Notes: a model not told the origin generated them from the letters alone. DNA of 64,000 nt from Siphonodentalium dalli (GCA_032622095.1 CP136066.1:227670961-227734960), one strand, 5' to 3'. Positions 23,116-34,528 are shown, counted from the stretch's first letter. Program-made: numbers and translations.

Positions 23116-23520
23116 GCTGTCATTTGCAGAATGAGGGTGAATTTAGTGACGCTATCCCGCACAGCAGGCTAGCATCACCATATTCACTCTCTGGAGGCAT
23201 CATTCTGCTTAGGCCTCATCTTCTGGGAAGTATCTATAGTATCAAATTTTAGTTACGTTTTTCCATCTGGGAAGTTTCTATATCCCATAATTTGCAGAAG
23301 GTAAAATCCACAATCGAGGTGCCCAATGGGTGATCATCACCAACTTCAACTGGGGAACTTCAATCTGATCCTAGATCTACCATAGCAGTTGAGGGCCTTA
23401 ACAGAATGAGGTCCCCAGAGGGTGAATTTAGTGATGCTAGCCCACCATGCAGGATAGTGTCACTAAATAAACCCTCTTGGGACCTCATTCTGCAAATGAC
23501 AGACATGCTATTTGCAGGAT
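23116..23520. mobile_element. Foldback element, GCAGAATGAGG family
   Basis: Long terminal inverted repeats (CTGTCATTTGCAGAATGAG at the left, CTCATTCTGCAAATGACAG at the right). Each arm is itself palindromic around ATGCTATCCCGC-like sequence. The interior carries AACTTCAACTGGGGAACTTC. Small open frames here belong to the repeat. Confidence 0.8.
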
Positions 23521-23660
23521 TGGTTACTGAAGTTCGCGCGTTTAACTGGTCCTTGTCCCTATTAATTGTCGATTCCTAGTAACATGACGCTTTCTGCCAC
23601 AATGTCTTCAAATTTGATAGTGCCAAATTTACCACATGGATGGCTGTTATATACATTACT

Positions 23661-24108
23661 AACCAAACCTGGATTTATAGTGGTCAGACATTTGCAGAAT
23701 GAGACCCCCCCCCCCCCCGCCCCAGAGGGTATATTTATTGATGCTATCCAGCACAGCAGGCTAGCATCACCAAATTCACCCTCTGTGGACCTCATTCCGC
23801 TTAGGCCTCATCTTCTGTGAAGTATCTAGTCTCAAATTAACATTGTTTTCAGTTACTCTTTCCCCTTCAGTTCAGTTCTATATCGCCTAATTTGCAGAAA
23901 ATAAATTAAATATAAATGGAGGTGACGAATGGGTGAACATCACCAACTTCAACTGGGGATCTTCAATCTGACCCTGGGTCTCCCGTAGCAGTTGAGGCCT
24001 AAGCAGAATGAGGTTCCCAGAGGGTAAATTTGGTCAGGATAGTGTCACTAAATTCATCCTCTGGACACCTCATTCAGCGAATGATAGACACACTGTATCC
24101 GGGTCAGG
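23661..24108. mobile_element. Foldback element, GCAGAATGAGG family, second copy
   Basis: Same architecture as the copy at 23116. The left arm begins with TTTGCAGAATGAGACCCCCC, with a C run. The right arm is degenerate (CATTCAGCGAATGATAGACA). The shared interior includes AACTTCAACTGGGGATCTTC. Confidence 0.75.
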
Positions 24109-24477
24109 AAGCAAATTACTTTTGAAATAACCTCACATTGACATGATTAGATAGCATTGTTCTAAAATCATATAAAAGTCATACCAAATTGCATAGCTTT
24201 TATCCAAAATTGGGTAGGAAATTGCGATGCGATACCAGTTAATTTGCTCCCTGATCCCCAGATCCCGGTCTGGGTATCCCCTGACTATGTAGACTAGTAC
24301 CCTGTGAATCAGGCATTTTCATATCGAATCTAAATCCGTCTGGAATTGATTCCCAGGGCTATTTATATTTTTGTTCGTCTGAGCATTTCACATCATTCAA
24401 GTCTGAGTTCACTTGGACTATAATAGTTGAATTCAGGGTGATGACAGCTGTATTCTTCCATTCATGAAATGATGAAA

Positions 24478-24604
24478 TACAGTAATGCCCTATTTAATCG
24501 ACTCCCTAACCACAGCAGAATTATGGGTAACTTTTCAGGATTTAGTCGGACATATGGCTTGTTGCCATTCATCGGAAAGCTCGATTAATTAGGGCATTAC
24601 TGTA
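24478..24604. mobile_element. TA-type MITE, internally deleted
   Basis: TA-flanked termini ACAGTAATGCCC and GGGCATTACTGT. The central part and most of the right arm are missing. Confidence 0.85.
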
Positions 24605-24738
24605 GTGGTAATTTGCTCCCACTCAGTCAAAAAAGAACTAACTAAAACAGATAACAATATCAGAGAAAAAATAACATATACATTCATAGTTAAACCAAAA
24701 TTCCCCTCTCTATGGGAGCCAAATAACATATACATTCA

Positions 24739-24954
24739 TACAGCAATGCCCTAAATAATCGACTCCTTAACCACAGCAGAATTATGGATAATTTTTCAGG
24801 ATTTAGTCGGAAATATGGCTTGTTGCCATTCATCGGTAAGCTCTCACTGAGAGCTTTCCGATGAATGGCAACAAGTCAAATTCCGACTAAATCCTGGAAA
24901 ATTACCCATAATTCTGCTGTGGTTAAGGAGTCGATTATTTAGGGCATTACTGTA
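24739..24954. mobile_element. TA-type MITE, near full length
   Basis: TA-flanked, with CAGCAATGCCCTAAATAATC and its complement as arms around CTCTCACTGAGAGC. The two arms match closely, so the insertion is fairly young. Confidence 0.9.
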
Positions 24955-25544
24955 GTCAAACCAAATAGCACATCTCTATGGGAGGCCAAATTCACAATTA
25001 AGTATAGTTCAAATTCCATGTCTCAAAACTTCCCTAACGCTGAAATGGATGCAGCCAATACTGATGCTAGTAACCTTTGACATATATTTACCTTAGATGA
25101 TACCATTATATGTAAGGTAGTAAGGCTATAAAAAAAAACAATTACGCTTAAGTGTAATGGCATTATGCTTACAAGTAATGGAGTTGTAAGTGAAGCAATT
25201 ACGCTTTAGCGTAATAGCATTATTAATAGCTATTAAATGTGAATTTGGCCTCCCATACATCTCGCATCACAAACTTTCAGTCTGACAAAAATAGAGTCAT
25301 TCTTATGTTTGGAATATAGGGTTCAGACGAGTCGGTTGCTTATATTGCTTTGTATTGGAATCGACATTAAAACTAAAGTGTTTTAATACAGTGTGAACGT
25401 AATAATGCAATGCATTCTTCTCTTTGCAATGCAGAGATCCTGTTTTCAACACATGCCTTATAAGACGTTTCTTGTTTTCAATCGATAAAAGATTGCCGCT
25501 GTCTTTGAAGTGAAGAAAATCAACTTGTACTAATGTCAATAGCA
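24955..25544. other. No gene recognised
   Basis: Contains a short imperfect inverted repeat of AATTACGCTT/AGCGTAAT near 25138-25215. Otherwise AT-rich. Confidence 0.5.
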
Positions 25545-25868
25545 GGCGTGTAAATGTTATAACGCAACATACGCAGCCGTGTGAATGTAATAATGCAACA
25601 TACGCACCAGTGTGAACGTAATAATGCATTATACGCAGCCATGTGAATGTTATAATGCAGCATACGCACCAGTGTGAACGTAATAATGCAACATACGCAG
25701 CCGTGTGAATGTTATAACGCAACATATGCAGCAGTGTGAACGTAATAATGCAACATACGCACCAGTGTGAACGTAATAATGCAACATACGCAGCAGTGTG
25801 AACGTAATAATGCAACATACGCAGCAGTGTGAATGTTATAACGCAACATACACAGCCGTGTGAATCAT
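25545..25868. repeat. Minisatellite, 31-bp period, about ten copies
   Basis: Unit GTGTGAATGTAATAATGC plus AACATACGCAGCC. Starts at 25579, 25610 and 25641 give a 31-bp period. A minus-strand open frame of 203 codons across it is produced by the repeat and has no domain. Confidence 0.92.
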
Positions 25869-25901
25869 AATTTTGAGCCAGAGGCCAGTCAAAATATGTA
25901 A

Positions 25902-26150
25902 TTAACCCTCTCATGACGGGAGCTGCACTGGTGCAGCATTAAAGATCCTGTGCCAGTGCATTCTCTTATATATGCGAGTCTTCCATAGGCAGCCTCGCAT
26001 ATATAAGAGAATGCACTGGCTTACAAGGTAAATATTGTTTGGCCAATGTATCCTCTTATATATTCGAGACTCCGTTTGGGAGACTCGTATACATAAGAGA
26101 ATGCATTGACACAGGGTTTTCGAATTCAGGAAGATCCAGTCATGGAAGCG
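25902..26150. mobile_element. TTAA-type MITE, GGAGCTGC family, right TTAA lost
   Basis: The left end is TTAACCCTCTCATGACGGGA then GCTGCACTGGTGCAGC. It has two palindromic cassettes (about 25955-26025 and 26040-26112). The right end TCCAGTCATGGAAGCG is followed by ATAT where TTAA is expected. Confidence 0.72.
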
Positions 26151-26389
26151 ATATGCAAATAACTGAAATTTACAACTTTTTATGAACTGGAATTGAAAAT
26201 GTTTCTATATTCTTTTAGCTGAAAATTTACCTTTAAATAAATTTTTAAGTAAAATATGTGTAACACAAAATGTTATGTCTGTGTATTTGGGAATAATAAG
26301 AAAATAAAGATGTCTTCAAAGAGTTTCTAGGATGTTTTGCCACATCCCTGACTGTATTTAAAGGGACCCAAGGCACTCGCAGTGGGTAA

Positions 26390-26480
26390 ATGTAACCCAT
26401 AGAGAGCCCCACATAGCCTGGAGCAGACGACTCTCCGTAGTGCATGCTTCCATCTCTGTGAGGCTCACAGTGGGTAAATG
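26390..26480. mobile_element. Small MITE, GAGAGCCCCACA family
   Basis: AACCCATAGAGAGCCCCACA ... TGTGAGGCTCACAGTGGGT form imperfect inverted ends around GGAGCAGACGACTCTC. Related to the tandem copies at 36.4-37.3 kb. Confidence 0.75.
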
Positions 26481-27361
26481 TGCAAAAACATAAAAGTATG
26501 AAAACATCACCACTCAGAAGAACATGGAGAAATAGATAAAAACAAATTATAATACTAATTATTGATAGTTCTCCAATAAAAAAATTTCATCTGTTGAAAC
26601 CATTGTTGTGTAAACAAAACTGTAACAGTGATTTGTCAACAAACATTGCTATTAATCTTCAAATCTATTAGGCTGTATATGATTATCACAATATATTTTA
26701 ATGGTTTGATCTTTTCCAATCTTTTACAGTTGAATTTAGATTGAATTTTGTATCTTGTTGGACTAATCCTACTTTTTGGGTAATTTCAATGTAACATTAA
26801 TGTTTATATAACAATAGTTTTTACATATGAAATCTCATTATTGGAGAGTTATTAATAACGAAAATAAGAACAATATCAATCTATTTTTTCATTAACTTGT
26901 TGATGTTAGATTATATTAGGCTTTTACAGACTTTTAAGTTATTTCGCATGAACCCACTTTGAAGGCCTCGTGTCCCTTTCACTGTACAATCTGATATAAG
27001 TTAAGGCCTTAATTACACTCTACTTATACAGACTTATATACAATATTTTTTCAATAATAAATATTAACATTGAACAATATGCTATATATTAGGCCTATTC
27101 ATATCAAAATATAAAATTTCATCTCAACAACCATTATGACTCCAAAAAGGTTATAAACGGCAATTATCCACAAAATCGGCATAAATGAGGCAGAATTGTG
27201 GAATGGTAATATTCATTTCACCTGTATTGGATGTAACCGATGACATGAAAACAAATTGTCGAAAGCAAAGTCTGAAAATTTTTTCCAAGCTAATTTCAGC
27301 CAAAATATTTGGCTTAGAATTTAGAAATAAACTGAAAATGACCGCAATTATTTAGTGTATT
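26481..27361. other. No gene or repeat recognised
   Basis: AT-rich DNA without supported features. Confidence 0.5.
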
Positions 27362-27737
27362 TTAACCCTTTACCCAACAAACCGGCCAAATAAAGCTGCA
27401 ACAGCCTAAATTATCTTGGGTCTGTCTCAATAAAACCATACAAATATGGATATCATTGGAACCGGCTCCTTGACCACATTGTGATGGTTACAGTTATGCC
27501 CTGTGCCAATGCATTCTCTTATATATGCGAGTCGACCATAAGTCGCCTCGCATATATAAGAGAATGCATTGGCCTAAAAAAACTTTTTACCATTTTTTCT
27601 TACATTCTTTAACAATTTTATAATTTTTAATGTGTTAAGCCAATGTTTTCTCTTATATATGCGAGGCGACCTATGGTCGACTCGCATATATAAGAGAATG
27701 CATTGGCACAGGGCCGTTCTGTTGAGTAAAGGGTTAA
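27362..27737. mobile_element. Complete TTAA-type (piggyBac-like) MITE, 376 bp
   Basis: TTAACCCTTTACCCAACA ... TGTTGAGTAAAGGGTTAA, with cassettes at 27505-27572 and 27639-27706 in opposite orientation. The spacer holds only one TTACATTCTTTAACAATTTT unit, compared with about three in the 22582 copy. Confidence 0.88.
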
Positions 27738-27924
27738 AAAATCTATCAACTTCCTGTTTCCAAGAGGACCATGCACTCAATACCTGTCTCGTCGAAATGT
27801 CATTTCTCAGAACTGTGCAGGCTTCCTACCAATTACATCACATCACGTTAAGTTAACTGTTCTTTTTATCTTGGAGCCACTAATATTGAGTTCTGATTGG
27901 CACTACATGATGTGGAAAGAGAAT

Positions 27925-28016
27925 GTGACACTCTACAACAGGTAATATGTGGGCCTGTATTTAAAGTGACACTCTACACTACAGGTAATATGTGGGCCTG
28001 TATTTAAAGTGACACT
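27925..28016. repeat. Tandem duplication of about 46 bp
   Basis: GTGACACTCTACA...ACAGGTAATATGTGGGCCTG followed by TATTTAAA occurs twice in a row. Confidence 0.85.
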
Positions 28017-28671
28017 CACTTTTGGGTGTGTCGGCGTGACACTACATTCACACTCAAATATTGAATTGCGTCTGCATGTTCCAAAGGATCGTGACTAGCA
28101 AAATGTTTGGAAATTATTCTTGACGGTATTTAGTCATACCGCGGTATTTCATCAAATATCGTAGTCGGTATTGTGAAGGTGGATACCGTGAAGCCCTAAT
28201 ATATGTAATAATTAGATTATTTATTGAATAATGTTGATGTGTGCTCATGTAAGCGTACAAAACTGAAGCATATATTAATGTGAAGATGGCAGGTTGTTTT
28301 TGTTTATTATTGCACATTATTTTCCAGATTTAGTGTGGTAATTAGTGTTCTCCTGATCTTGAATTCTGGTAACGAATTCAGACATGAGTAAGCGATTATT
28401 ATGTCAGCATGGTTTATGGTGGGATAAACAACTTTAAAACTCATTAAATTAATTCCATATCAAAGAAAAATGTACAGTGATGATGATTAAGTCTCTTGTG
28501 TAATTGCCATGAATTTATCACTGGCTTTTTCAAGGTGGGGTATCTAACCCGCAATGCGGATTTGGCTAACAGCCAGTAATTGAATGTCACTGTTAACGTC
28601 ATAACAAAGGTTACTTGATGAGATTAGATTGTAATTGCACACCGCTCCTCACACCATTCACTCGTATCCAT
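28017..28671. other. No gene or repeat recognised
   Basis: Nothing I can support beyond short open frames. Confidence 0.5.
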
Positions 28672-29130
28672 ACAAACAAGCCAGATTATAGTGTGCCTGT
28701 CATTTGCATAATGAGGTCCCCAGAGGGTGAATTTAGTGACGCTATCCCGCATAGCAGGCTAGCATCACCAAATTCACCCTCTGGGGGACCTCATTCTGCT
28801 TGGCATCATCTTCTATGGGAGACATAGTCTCAAATTGAAGTTTCAAAGTGGTGAATATTGTGATGTACACCCATTGGGAACCTCGATTATGCAATGTGTC
28901 GTCTGCCAATTTGATGATATAGAGAAACTAAACTAAAAAAGAAATAGCATCTAACTTTCTATAGAAATTAGTTAATAAAGAAACTTTCCAGAGAAGATGA
29001 GGCCTAAGCCGAATGAGGTCCCCAGTTGGTGAATTTAGTGATCCTATCCCGCATAGCGGGATAGCGTCTCTAAATTCACTCTCTGGGGACCTCATTCTGC
29101 AAATGACCGATACACTATAATCAGGATTGC
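28672..29130. mobile_element. Foldback element, GCAGAATGAGG family
   Basis: Inverted ends are AGTGTGCCTGTCATTTGC and GCAAATGACCGATACACT. The two palindromic arms carry AGAGGGTGAATTTAGTGA. Same interior type as 34087-34528. Confidence 0.82.
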
Positions 29131-29301
29131 ATACATACAGTGTAGCACATGTATAAATAAATAACATAACTCAAGATGCTTTATGTGAAAACAGTACAAA
29201 AATATGAAATATGAAAAATCACGATGACAGACCATGATCTGAATAAAAACGCGAACATCCCAAATAAATAATTTACAATATACAAAAATGATTCTCCATG
29301 T

Positions 29302-29715
29302 TTAACCCTTTCAGTGTCAGGTCCGAATTTTGTATCAACCCATATACCCTGTGCCAATGCATTCTCTTATATATGCGAGTCGACCATAGGTCGCCTCGCA
29401 TATATAAGAGAATGCATTGGCCTAACAATTTTTCATCATTTGTTATTATTTTTTACAATTTTTTACAATTTTAATAATTTTGTCTTATATTCTTTAACAG
29501 ACTTATTTTGTAGGTTTAGTGCCAGGGAATCTTACGTTTTTCATGGGCATAAAAATTATTACTATGAATACTTGGTGATAGTTTTGAGTTATAACATGAG
29601 TTTTTTAATTTTAATTTTTTAATTTTAAATTAATTTTTTTTTTTAAATTTAGGGTTGATTTTACAGACCGTAAATTAGGGCCGATGAGATCGGCCCCTGG
29701 CACTGAAAGGGTTAA
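29302..29715. mobile_element. TTAA-type MITE with CAGTGCCAGG ends
   Basis: TTAACCCTTTCAGTGTCAGG at the left and CCTGGCACTGAAAGGGTTAA at the right, a terminal repeat different from the CCCAACA family. It nevertheless carries the same palindromic cassette at 29353-29421 and the ACATTCTTTAACA-like spacer. The interior contains TTGGTGATAGTTTTGAGTTA, shared with 37578-37850. Confidence 0.85.
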
Positions 29716-30239
29716 TATGTTGAAAATTGACTATGAGTCAAAATGGTCTATGGATGAATGAGTCAACGAATGAATAATGGGTATTTACAAGGGAAATAGT
29801 GACAAGGACCTAATGAATATTCATGAATATATATAAAGGACAGATTTGACATGGTTGCCAGCAACTTGATCAATTCATGAAAGTGGTCATTTTGATTTCC
29901 CATCAAACGCTACACGTGGCACCGGATAAACAACGTCCTTGCCATATGGGTATCATCACCCAGGTATACATGAGGTGGAAAATCAAGATAGTCTTGATGT
30001 AAAGAGAAACTGAAAGCTCCAATTACAACAGAATACAATATTATTCATGCTAAATAAAATAATACCAGCCTCTTCTCCCAAAATGGGCTGCTTCCTCACC
30101 ATTTTACAACTTTTTTGCTAATTTTTCTCAGACTCATTTTTTTTCACTTAAAAAACAAAATAAACGAGCGGAGGGCAGCAATTGTAATCTGTTGCTTTAA
30201 TAATAGTTAACAACAGTCTTTATCTTGTCATTTTTGCAG
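29716..30239. other. No gene recognised
   Basis: AT-rich. Ends in TCTTTATCTTGTCATTTTTGCAG, a strong-looking acceptor. Confidence 0.45.
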
Positions 30240-30340
30240 CCGAGTTCCATAAATCGTCTTGTCTTTGTCCATGTTCTAATACCCTCAGAGACCCAGAACA
30301 AAAAGTTTGCTGTCCAATCCCCCTCCCACCCCATAGAACA
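30240..30340 (+). CDS. Weak candidate Cys-rich exon
   Basis: After a good polypyrimidine tract and TTTTTGCAG there is an open stretch (2 bases plus 33 codons) encoding SSCLCPCSNTL and KVCCPIPLPP, up to a weak ACA|GTATTG donor. Entered in phase 1 and left in phase 0, it would splice in frame to the EGF-like exon at 61502, 31 kb downstream across the satellite. I recall C-x-CPC motifs from molluscan secreted proteins. Against it: the donor is poor, the last 20 bases overlap a local duplication (compare 30321-30440), and a phase match has a one-in-three chance of arising at random. Confidence 0.25.
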
Positions 30341-30487
30341 GTATTGTAGAAATAATGTCAGAACTAGTGTCGAGCGAGAAAAATAACATAAAGAAATTAA
30401 ATCACTTTACCACCATCCCCCAACCCCGTAGAACAGTATGGCAGAAATAATGACAGAACTAGTGTCGAGCGAGAAAAATAACATTAT
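30321..30487. repeat. Local tandem duplication, about 106 bp
   Basis: TAGAACAGTAT then GTCAGAACTAGTGTCGAGCG and AGAAAAATAACAT occur twice in succession. Confidence 0.85.
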
Positions 30488-30633
30488 ACAATTATCGCAT
30501 TGTTTCGAGGTTGACACGAGGAATTGTCAACCCGAGGAAGTCAATATTCACCAAGGCCATAGGCCGAGGTGAATATTGACTTCTAAGGGCTGACAATTCC
30601 TCGTGTCAACCAAGAAACAATGCGATAACTGTT
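30488..30633. mobile_element. Long palindrome (MITE-like)
   Basis: Arms of roughly 65-70 bp: ATTATCGCATTGTTTCGAGG, GACACGAGGAATTGTCA and AGTCAATATTCACC are mirrored as reverse complement on the right side around AAGGCCATAGGCCG. Short TA-rich flanks. No target duplication settled. Confidence 0.85.
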
Positions 30634-30890
30634 TTATTATATGAAACGCACTTTGATTGGACAAGACGTTGTGACGTTGAACGTCGCTGGGAAAACCTTA
30701 TCTATTTTCAGGTCTGATAATAAGTTATTGTAACCCCTGAAGTATCTGACGTCACTCAGAAACTGTTATTAACCTGTTGTTTCATTAATGAGGTGAACAT
30801 CGTTAGATATCTCGATTTTTTTTTATGTTTTAACATAGGAATTGGGGAAAGAAACTTATGACCATATAATAAAAAAATTAAATTACTTTA

Positions 30891-31352
30891 ACACCCCCCT
30901 CCCGGGCCCTGTTTTTTCTCTCCTGTTACCCTGAACACAGATATCATTTTATTACTTTACCACCCCCCTCCCCGGCCCTGTTTTTTCTCTCATGTTACCC
31001 TGAACACAGATATCATTTAATTACTTTACCACCCCCATCCCCGGCCCTGTTTTTTCTCTCCCGTTACCCTGAACACAGATATCATTTTATTACTTTAACA
31101 CCCCCTCTCCCCGGCCCTGTTTTTTCTCTCATGTTACCCTGAACACAGATATCATTTTATTACTTTACCACCCCCGTCCCTGTTTTTTCTCTCATGTTAC
31201 CCTGAACACAGATATCATTTTATTACTTTACCACCCCCGGCCCTGTTTTTTCTATCCTGTTACCCTGAACACAGATATCATTTTATTACTTTACCACCCC
31301 TGGCCCTGTTTTTTCTCTCCTGTTACCCTGAACACAGATATCATTTTATTTA
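30891..31352. repeat. Minisatellite, 63-70-bp period, seven copies
   Basis: GAACACAGATATCATTTTAT recurs at 30933, 31002, 31071, 31141, 31204, 31267 and 31330, with CGGCCCTGTTTTTTCTCTC between. The period steps from about 69 to 63 as C-runs shorten. Confidence 0.93.
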
Positions 31353-31360
31353 GCCTCATG

Positions 31361-31736
31361 TTAACCCTTTACCCAACAAACCGGCCAAATAAAGCTTCAA
31401 CAGCCAAAAATATCTTCGGTCTGTCTCAATAGAACCATACAAATATGGATATCATTGGAACCGGCTCATTGACCACATTGTGATAGTTACAGTTAAACCC
31501 TGTGCCAATGCATTCTCTTATATATGCGAGTCGACCATAGGTCGCCTCGCATATATAAGAGAATGCATTGGCTTTTTAACACTTTTTACCATTTTTTCTT
31601 ACATTCTTTAACAATTTTATAATTTTTAATGTGTTAAGCCAATGCATTCTCTTATATATGCGAGGCGACCTATGGTCGACTCGCATATATAAGAGAATGC
31701 ATTGGCACAGGGTCGTTATGTTGGGTAAAGGGTTAA
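31361..31736. mobile_element. Complete TTAA-type (piggyBac-like) MITE, 376 bp
   Basis: TTAACCCTTTACCCAACA ... GTTGGGTAAAGGGTTAA, with cassettes at 31503-31571 and 31637-31706. Same length as the 27362 copy. Confidence 0.88.
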
Positions 31737-32041
31737 ATTTGATCAAGTGTTTGTGTTCTATTTCCAGTAAACACGATTCGAGTCTCGCGTAAACACGATC
31801 CGGATTTCTTTGAATGCCGTAAATATCTCTCTGCACCAAGACTGTGATCAGTAGAGCATGAAATGACCAATGAAAATCAGCACCTGAGGTCAAAGGTTAA
31901 ACTAACCCAAAAACGCCCAAAATATACAAAACCAAATATCAATGATGCAACGATACACTGTCAATATAGAAATTTTTCGGATAATAAAATGCTAAATTGA
32001 TGATTGCAACTAGCATGGCATAGAAGCTACACATAATGTTT
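31737..32041. other. No gene recognised
   Basis: No repeats or coding signs. Confidence 0.5.
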
Positions 32042-32123
32042 CAATATTATAATTATAAAGATATGATTACGTCACTCGTATTCAATATTATAATTATAAA
32101 GATATGATTACGTCACTCGTATT
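32042..32123. repeat. 41-bp tandem duplication
   Basis: TCAATATTATAATTATAAAG and ATATGATTACGTCACTCGTA, repeated once. Each copy holds a CRE/AP-1-like TTACGTCA. Confidence 0.9.
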
Positions 32124-32396
32124 TAAATTCAGGAAGTACTATTTCTCACTCTCAGTTTTAAATTTGCACACATTAAGTTCGTGCACAATTCTGATTGAAA
32201 TCACACTCAAACAGCTCCGCTTACTGAGAAATCAGTTATCTGTCGCATTACAGTCGCTATAAAATTGCTACTAAATTATTCGGTACTAAATGTTGAAATT
32301 CTTGAAAATATTCAATTATATTGGACATATGAGGTAATACTGGACTCTTTATACACTTTTCGGTGTTTTATTGTTGTCCTAGTTTGAATTTAAGGG

Positions 32397-32487
32397 TTAA
32401 ACTACCCTTATGGAGCCCCTCACAGACGTGAGCAGACAATACTCAGCAATACAAGCTGTCACCTGTATGGGGCTCCATAAGGGTTAA
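32397..32487. mobile_element. Tiny TTAA-type MITE, 91 bp
   Basis: TTAAACTACCCTTATGGAGC ... GGGGCTCCATAAGGGTTAA, with GAGCAGACAATACTC in the middle. It is related in layout to the GAGAGCCCCACA family and is bounded by TTAA. Confidence 0.8.
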
Positions 32488-32606
32488 AGGCATGGAAAAA
32501 TGAGTGTGGAAACAATAATTGGTTTTGAAGAACTCCCCCTTATAAGTTTTAAACAGTTTTAATACCGACAAATGTAGGAGCCATCGAATCATATTGTACT
32601 TTTAAT

Positions 32607-33032
32607 ATTTAGGCTTTCTCCTCCTCGTAAGTCGGAATTTTTTTTACCCTGTATAAGGTCGCCTCGCATATATAAGAGAATGCATTGGCCTAACAATTTT
32701 TTAAATAAATGTTTCTTAAAAGTTTTAGGACATAAAATAAAAAACATCCATTACCCTGCAGGGAGCCCCACACATATATAGAAGCATATAGAAGAGTGTC
32801 GTCTGCTCATGTTTGTCTGGGGCTCTGTATGGGTGAAATTATAAAATTGTTAAAGAATACAAGAAAAAATTATTAAAATTGTAAAAAATTGTTAGGCCAA
32901 TGCATTCTCTTATATATGCGAGGCGACCTATGGTCGACTCGCATATATAAGAGAATGCATTGGCACAGGGTAAAAAAATCCCGACTTACGACTGGATTTG
33001 ATATGGCGGGTCACATTTAGGCTTTCTCCTCC
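32607..33032. mobile_element. MITE with CGTAAGTCGG ends carrying the palindromic cassette
   Basis: Ends are CGTAAGTCGGAATTTTTTTT and TCCCGACTTACG, a third terminal-repeat type. Inside are a half cassette (32653-32688), a complete cassette (32895-32965) and a nested GAGCCCCACA-type MITE (about 32751-32836). An 18-bp direct repeat ATTTAGGCTTTCTCCTCC flanks it (32607 and 33015). Confidence 0.75.
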
Positions 33033-33177
33033 CTGTTAATGTGAATGTTGAAAAAGAAATTGTTGAAACATTATGTGTGACTTAAAATTTGTTTTAGCAC
33101 CAATTATTGTTAACTTTCAGTGACTTGTAACAATCGAGAAGTTTTAGTAAAAACGAAACAAACTACAGATAGGGGTG

Positions 33178-33331
33178 TACAGTAATGCCCTAAATAATCG
33201 ACACCTTAACCACAGCAGAATTATGGGTAATTTTTCAGGATTTAGTCGGAAATATGGCTTGTTGCCATTCATCGGAAAGCTCGCATAATTCTGCTGTGGT
33301 TAAGGAGTCGATTATTTAGGGCATTACTGTA
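33178..33331. mobile_element. TA-type MITE, internally deleted
   Basis: TACAGTAATGCCCTAAATAA ... TTATTTAGGGCATTACTGTA. Much of the right arm is missing. Confidence 0.87.
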
Positions 33332-33361
33332 GCTGAATAGGTCATTGTCGCATGGCTTCGA

Positions 33362-33690
33362 GCAAAAAGACACCCAGGATATCTCAAACGTGCAAAAAGA
33401 CACACAGGATGTCCCAAACGGGCAAAAAGACACCCAGGATCTCCAAGTCTCACCAAACAAGGGGAAATTAGATTAGTCGTCTGCTATATATTTATTAATA
33501 TTATGATAATTATTTGTTTGTGATCGGAGTGAAATATCAACGGAATTTAAATGGACATATATACCATCCGCTTTGAGTCTGACTGGCAGCGCAGTTCAGT
33601 ATTAATAAATCGCAGACGACTAATGTAAATTCCCGTTGAGTTTGAGATGCGCGTCTTTTTACATGTTTGAGATATCCTGGGTGTTTTGTT
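33362..33690. mobile_element. Foldback element with a 30-bp tandem repeat in its left arm
   Basis: AAAAAGACACCCAGGATATC and ATTAGTCGTCTGC on the left are mirrored by GCAGACGACTAATG and GATATCCTGGGTG on the right. The left arm holds three 30-bp units (GCAAAAAGACAC at 33362, 33392 and 33422). The right arm holds a single unit. Confidence 0.75.
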
Positions 33691-33764
33691 TATGGAAACC
33701 ATTCTACAATGACCAATTAAGCATTACTGTAGAGGTGTAGGTACAACTGGCTTCGATAATAATG

Positions 33765-33981
33765 TACAGTAATGCTCTAATTAATCGACCTCTTAACCAC
33801 AGCAGAATTATGGGTAATTTTTCAGGATTTAGTCGGAAATATGGCTTGTTGCCATTCATCGGAAAGCTCTCGGGGAGAGCTTTCCGATGAATGGCAACAA
33901 GCTATATTTCCGATTAAATCCTGAAAAATTACCCATAATTCTGCTGTGGTTATGGAATCGATTAATTAGGGCATTACTGTA
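33765..33981. mobile_element. TA-type MITE, near full length
   Basis: TACAGTAATGCTCTAATTAA ... TTAATTAGGGCATTACTGTA around CTCTCGGGGAGAGC. A solo end fragment (GCATTACTGTA) sits just before it, at 33721-33731. Confidence 0.9.
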
Positions 33982-34086
33982 TCTCTAGTGAAACTCCTGC
34001 TTTGTGACTTGACAATTTCTGGAAAACTACAACAACCTCGAACAAGGCAGCAACGGAAGATGTCAGATCATTTCCACTTGTACACA

Positions 34087-34528
34087 AGCCTGCAAATAGT
34101 GTGTCTGTCATTTGCAGAATGAGGTCCCCAGAGGGTGAATTTAGTGATGCTATCCCACACAGTGGGCTAGCATCACCAAATTCACCCTCTGGAGACCTCA
34201 TTCTGCTTAGGCTTCATCTTCTGGGAAGTATCTATAGTATCAAGTTAAGATTGTTTTTAGTTACATTTCCCTTCTAGGAAGTTTCTATATCCCCTAATTT
34301 GCAGAAGATAAAATTCATAATTGAGGTGCCCAATGGGTGAACATCACCAACTTCAACTGGGGAACTTCAATCTGATCCTAGGTCTGCCATATCAGTTGCG
34401 GGCCTAAGCAGAATGAGGTCCCCAGAGGGTGAATTTAGTGATGCTAGCCCGCTATGCGGGATAGCGTCATTAAATTCACCCTCTGGGGACCTCATTCTGC
34501 AAATGACAGACACGCTATTTGCAGGCTT
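34087..34528. mobile_element. Foldback element, GCAGAATGAGG family, best copy
   Basis: Ends AAGCCTGCAAATAGTGTGTC and GACACGCTATTTGCAGGCTT are inverted repeats reaching into CATTTGCAGAATGAGGTCCC. Four GAATGAGGTCCCCAGAGGG-type arms form two internal palindromes. Interior as in 23116 and 28672. Confidence 0.86.

Noticed and set aside
25303-25914. Minus-strand 203-codon frame
   Set aside because: Mostly translation of the 31-bp minisatellite. No domain.
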